Of a DNA stretch of 9,054 nucleotides, positions 6,313-9,054 are shown piece after piece. A program made the translations under genes and the position numbers. The notes under the pieces were generated by a model. The model had not been told where the DNA came from and did no database searches. It saw only the letters and a program-made list of their open reading frames with translations. How positions within the stretch are numbered: the first letter of the stretch is position 1; each line of letters opens with the position of its first letter. The DNA comes from Paracoccaceae bacterium (lineage in GTDB: Bacteria; Pseudomonadota; Alphaproteobacteria; Rhodobacterales; Rhodobacteraceae): contig QKHF01000047.1 of assembly GCA_003250135.1 (NCBI GenBank), positions 1-9,054 of the forward strand, in the 5' to 3' direction.

Positions 6313-7215
6313 GTGGTCACGTGGAACGAGGCCGATCCGCCAAGACTTCCCCAGTCCAACGGGTTCATCCGCGCGGTCGCTTGGGTGCGCATTTCTCTGC
6401 TGATCGGCGCGACCGCCCTTGCGGCCGGCCTATACCTTCTCGCCCGGTTCCTGGAGCGCCCGTTCGGCGTGCGCTGCGTGAGAGAGGCGGTGCAGACCGG
6501 CTGGTGCGTCGTGGCGACCACGCTGCTGGGCCTGCGCGTGCGCCGCATCGGCGAGCCGATGAAGCGGAACGGCGCGATCATGTCGAACCACATCACCTGG
6601 ATCGACATTCCGGTGATCCGCGCCTCGGCCCCGGTCTATTTCGTCGCCAAGGCCGAGGTTTCCGCCATGCCCGGCGCCGGCTGGATCGCGACGATCACCG
6701 ATACCGTGTTTGTCGAGCGCAAGCGAACCGCCGCCAAGCAGCAGGAGCAGGAGCTGCTGACCCGCCTCGCGCGCGGCGATCAGCTGTGCATCTTCCCGGA
6801 AGGCACCTCGACCGACGGCTTGCGGGTTCTGCCCTTTAAATCAACGCTCTTTGCGATCTTCTTCAACGACGCGCTGGCCGACGCCGACGGGGTGCAGCCG
6901 ATCAGCGTGGTCTATCAGCCCAATCCGCGCTCGGGCCTGCCGAAGGAGTTCTACGGCTGGTGGGGCGACATGTCTTTCGGCGGCAACATCAAGGACATGG
7001 CGCGCCTGTCCTGGGGCGGGCAGGCCACGGTCGTGTTCCATGAACCCGTTCGCGCACGCGACTTCAAAAGCCGCAAGGAGCTGGCCGAACACTGCACCAA
7101 CGCGGTCTCCGAGGGGCTGCATGCTGTGTTGGATGGGCGCGAAGTGATCCCGGTCCCGGCGCCGCCGTCCTTCCTCGAAGAACTCGAGGAAGAGCAGGCC
7201 ACGCGCTCCCACTAG
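6313..7215 (+). CDS. olsA: Lyso-ornithine lipid O-acyltransferase (OlsA, PlsC-like)
   Basis: OlsA esterifies a second fatty acid onto the 3-hydroxyl of lyso-ornithine lipid to give the membrane ornithine lipid; it belongs to the 1-acylglycerol-3-phosphate acyltransferase family. In the 300-residue product the HX4D catalytic motif is SNHITWID (His93, Asp98), the substrate-binding block is FPEGTSTDG (161-169), and VFVERKR follows the usual IxRxx pattern (about 132-138). One hydrophobic segment (about residues 27-47) should anchor it in the inner membrane. The acidic C-terminal tail (LEELEEEQATRSH) is beyond the catalytic fold. The start is GTG at 6313; no ATG is available and the ribosome site is weak, suggesting coupling to olsB. 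A GTG at 6322 is an alternative. The stop TAG overlaps the convergent ThiE-like gene. Confidence 0.92.
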   Translation: MVTWNEADPPRLPQSNGFIRAVAWVRISLLIGATALAAGLYLLARFLERPFGVRCVREAVQTGWCVVATTLLGLRVRRIGEPMKRNGAIMSNHITWIDIPVIRASAPVYFVAKAEVSAMPGAGWIATITDTVFVERKRTAAKQQEQELLTRLARGDQLCIFPEGTSTDGLRVLPFKSTLFAIFFNDALADADGVQPISVVYQPNPRSGLPKEFYGWWGDMSFGGNIKDMARLSWGGQATVVFHEPVRARDFKSRKELAEHCTNAVSEGLHAVLDGREVIPVPAPPSFLEELEEEQATRSH

Positions 7216-7838
7216 TCCGACAGCGCTTTCGCGTAGGCGCGCACCGCGGCGGCCGGGCCGTCCGGATGTTCCCAGACGCTGTGCGAGGGGGCGAGGAAGT
7301 CGATGAACGGCGCGAGCGCCGCGGCGGCCGCCAGATCCAGCCGTCCCTCCGCCACCACCGGCGTCTCGATCATCTCGAACCACCATTTGAAGAGATCCGG
7401 CGTCGCGGTCTCCTCTCCCAGCCCCACGCCGTCCCCGATCGGGCCGAGCGAAACGTAATCCGCGCCGGCCTCGGCGAGGCTCATGCCGGTATGCTTCGAA
7501 GCCCCGCCATAGGCGCCGACGATCCGGTCTGCCCCCAGCGCTTTCCTCGCATCACGGACCGCCTTGGCGCTCCGACTTTCCAGATGCACGCCGTCCAGCC
7601 CGTGACGCTCGACCAGCCCGACGAAATCGGAAACCAGAAGCGCCACGTCCCGGTCATGGCAGATCGGGCGCAGCCGGTCGGCGGCGCGGCCGATCTCCGA
7701 TTCCGAGGAATCCCGCATCCTCAGCCGCACGCAGGCGACATCGGCCGCGTCCAGCGCGGCGGAAAGCTGGTCGGGAAAGGCGGCGTCCCCGGCGTTCGGG
7801 GGCGCGATCAGGTAGAGGCGGGGCGCGTCTTCGGTCAT
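7212..7838 (-). CDS. Thiamine-phosphate synthase-like TIM-barrel protein (ThiE/TenI family, degenerate)
   Basis: A 208-residue protein with ThiE/TenI barrel landmarks: LYLIAPP, VRLRMRD (37-43), LLVSD (67-71), GVHLES (83-88), VGAYGGASKH (107-116) and ADYVSLGPI (126-134). ThiE joins HMP-pyrophosphate to thiazole phosphate. Here several catalytic positions differ: QLRxK becomes RLRMR, the Mg-binding ND becomes SD, VHLGQxD becomes VHLESRS, and the GP(I/V)xxTxTK loop becomes GPIGDGVGLGE. GxSxH is kept as GASKH. So the fold is well supported, but real ThiE activity is doubtful, and a TenI-like or other role is possible. No thi gene is nearby. It lies 45 nt downstream of the cupin gene on the same strand and probably shares its transcript. 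No good ribosome site is seen before the ATG at 7836-7838. Confidence 0.8.
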   Translation of the reverse strand: MTEDAPRLYLIAPPNAGDAAFPDQLSAALDAADVACVRLRMRDSSESEIGRAADRLRPICHDRDVALLVSDFVGLVERHGLDGVHLESRSAKAVRDARKALGADRIVGAYGGASKHTGMSLAEAGADYVSLGPIGDGVGLGEETATPDLFKWWFEMIETPVVAEGRLDLAAAAALAPFIDFLAPSHSVWEHPDGPAAAVRAYAKALSD

Positions 7839-7883
7839 GGCGATGATCTAGCCGAGCCCCGCGCGCTTGTCGCGGGCAAAACG

Positions 7884-8321
7884 TCAGCGGGGGGAGGGGC
7901 GCCAGTCCGGCGGGGCCATCTCGAACCCGTCGAATTCGAAGCCGGGAGAGACCGTGCAGCCGACCAGCGTCCATGCGCCCATCGAGGTTGCGGTCTGCCA
8001 CCAGCCCGCGGGCACGATCACCTGTGGGCGCTGCTGCGAAGGCAGGCCCGGCCCGAGCATCCGAGTCTCCGCGTCATGCCCGTTGGGCGACAGGGTCAGG
8101 GAAAGCGGCGCGCCGGCGTAGTAGTGCCAGATCTCGTCGGCGTCGACCCGGTGCCAGTGGCTGAAACTCTCGGCGTCCAGCAGGTAGTAGATCGCGGTCC
8201 CCGCGGCGCGCTCTCCCTCCGCCGCAGCCGCCCGCCATGTCTCGCGATACCAGCCGCCCTCCGGGTGGGGCTGCAATTCCAGCGTCTCGACGACGTCGCG
8301 GGCGGTCAGGTGCTCGTGCAT
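7884..8321 (-). CDS. Cupin_5 / DUF985 family protein
   Basis: A 145-residue single-domain cupin. The DUF985 signature LQPHPEGGWYRETW is at residues 16-29, followed by GTAIYYLLDAESFSHWHRVDADEIWHYYAG (41-70), which gives the cupin motif 1 as His55-x-His57-x5-Glu63-x6-Gly70. The second half has VIVPAGWWQTA and the C-terminal strand LVGCTVSPGFEFDGFEMA, the second cupin motif. Relatives (yeast YML079w, Shewanella homologues) have an RmlC-like jelly roll with a pocket for a sugar or small molecule, but no firm reaction is known. It should be a cytosolic dimer. The ATG at 8319-8321 is only 17 nt beyond the aldolase terminator and has no clear ribosome site, so its own promoter may overlap the terminator. 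Confidence 0.9.
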   Translation of the reverse strand: MHEHLTARDVVETLELQPHPEGGWYRETWRAAAAEGERAAGTAIYYLLDAESFSHWHRVDADEIWHYYAGAPLSLTLSPNGHDAETRMLGPGLPSQQRPQVIVPAGWWQTATSMGAWTLVGCTVSPGFEFDGFEMAPPDWRPSPR

Positions 8322-8338
8322 GGGGGCAGGGTACCATG

Positions 8339-8367
8339 AAAAACGCCCGGGCCAACCGACCCGGGCG
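8339..8367 (-). terminator. Rho-independent terminator of the aldolase gene
   Basis: On the minus strand a perfect 8-bp stem, CGCCCGGG/CCCGGGCG (8360-8367 with 8344-8351), closes an 8-nt loop and is followed directly by TTTTT (8343-8339). It begins 32 nt after the aldolase stop codon, the expected place. It is the only convincing intrinsic terminator in the window. Confidence 0.85.
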
Positions 8368-8399
8368 CTTGAAACTTCAGCAGGGAAGGGGCGGCGCAG

Positions 8400-9054
8400 C
8401 TACGCCTTGCCCTTGTAGATGTCGATCAGCGTCTGCAGCATCGCCAGCGCATCCTCGCGTGAGCGCTGGAAGCTGTTTCGGCCGATGATGGAGCCATTGC
8501 CGCCGCCGTCGCGGATCGCCCGCGCGTCGTCATAGACCGAGTCCGCGCCCTTGGCCGCGCCGCCCGAGAACACCACGATGCGCCGTCCGTTGAAACAGGA
8601 GCGCACCACCTCGCGCACCCGCGCGGTCTGGGTGGAGACGTCGATCCCGCCCTTGTCGAACGCTTTCTGCGCCTCCGACTGCATGATGTGTTCGGTGGAG
8701 AGCTTCACCTTGATGATATGCGCGCCAATCAGCGCCGCGATCTGCGCCGCGTAGGCGCTGACGTCGATGGCGGTTTCGCCGTCCTTGGTGATGCCCTCGC
8801 CGCGGGGATAGGACCACACCACCGAGGCGACGCCCTTGGCGGCCGCTTCTTCGCGCATCGCGGAGATCTCCTCGATCATGTCGAGCTAGCAGGCCGAGCC
8901 GGGATAAATTGTAAAGCCGATGGCCGAGCAGCCCAGCCGCAGCGCGTCGTCGACGCTGGCGGTGATCGCCTGATCCTTGGCTCCGTCCGAGGGCAGCAGC
9001 GAGTTGGCCGAATTGACCTTCAGGATGGTCGGGATCTGCCCGGCGAACTCGTCC
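8400..9054 (-). pseudogene. Class I fructose-bisphosphate aldolase, interrupted by in-frame TAG and cut by window edge
   Basis: Read from the window edge on the minus strand, the frame gives KVNSANSLLPSDG, DQAITASVDDALRLGCSAIGFTIYPGSAC, then a TAG at 8886-8888, then LDMIEEISAMREEAAAKG in the same frame. It continues with VVWSYPRGEG, AHIIKVKLS (probable Schiff-base Lys), VVFSGGAAKG and GGGNGSIIGRNSFQR to a TAG at 8400-8402. This is the DhnA/FbaB-type class I aldolase, which splits fructose-1,6-bisphosphate to DHAP and glyceraldehyde-3-phosphate in central carbon metabolism. Apart from the stop, nothing is missing or shifted, and motifs on both sides are well preserved. It may be a recent nonsense mutation or a base error in the sequence. 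The ATG at 8877-8879 would yield only a 159-residue C-terminal piece without the first barrel strands. The gene's 5' end is outside the window. Confidence 0.8.

Noticed and set aside
5571..6608. 345-aa minus-strand open frame antisense to olsB/olsA
   Set aside because: No recognisable motifs; it is opposite to well-supported OlsB and OlsA and spans their junction.
7858..7881. Hairpin CCCGCG/CGCGGG followed by AAAA between cupin and ThiE-like genes
   Set aside because: The A-tract is on the plus strand; for the minus-strand genes the T-run precedes the stem, so it is not an intrinsic terminator for them, and no plus-strand gene ends there.
7266..8339. 357-aa plus-strand open frame opposite the ThiE-like and cupin genes
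   Set aside because: Low-information Arg/Gly/Pro-rich translation; the minus-strand proteins have clear family signatures.
8400..8879. Independent 159-aa aldolase-like gene starting at the ATG at 8877-8879
   Set aside because: It would lack the first barrel strands, and the aldolase frame continues unshifted upstream of the TAG, so it is a fragment of the broken gene.

Overview
The window is about two-thirds G+C, densely packed, and reads as ordinary chromosomal DNA of an alphaproteobacterium, most likely a Rhodobacterales/Rhodobacteraceae member. The pointers are a ChpT-type histidine phosphotransferase, a DUF3553 mini-protein, an OlsB/OlsA ornithine-lipid pair, a yicC-gmk pair and a PAS_5-type protein. 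These calls rest on recognised protein motifs, not on a database search. I see no tRNA, rRNA, CRISPR array, insertion sequence, phage or attachment site.

Layout from left to right. Positions 1-1361 (+) hold the 3' part of a class I SAM-dependent methyltransferase and a DUF1638 protein 21 nt behind it. A convergent minus-strand PAS_5 gene (1368-2135) ends 6 nt from DUF1638. A 187-bp divergent intergenic region then leads to a tightly coupled operon, yicC-gmk-gamma-carbonic anhydrase (2323-4411, +), joined by two ATGA overlaps. Only 3 nt separate it from the end of chpT (4415-5101, -). Divergent from chpT is a 59-aa DUF3553 gene with a GTG start (5144-5323, +). A 175-bp leader precedes olsB-olsA (5499-7215, +), which should make ornithine lipids from ornithine by N-acylation (OlsB) and then O-acylation (OlsA). 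OlsA shares its CTAG stop tetranucleotide with a convergent ThiE-like gene (7212-7838, -). Upstream of that on the minus strand are a DUF985 cupin (7884-8321), a strong intrinsic terminator (8339-8367) and the 3' part of a class I fructose-bisphosphate aldolase (8400 to the window edge).

The most notable anomaly is an in-frame TAG (8886-8888) that breaks the otherwise intact aldolase reading frame. Other points are the ThiE-like protein, which lacks most catalytic residues of thiamine-phosphate synthase, the unusually small DUF3553 gene with a perfect hairpin against its start codon, and three tail-to-tail gene junctions with no room for terminators. I did not find a convincing undescribed multi-gene system; the methyltransferase + DUF1638 pair is the least understood part.
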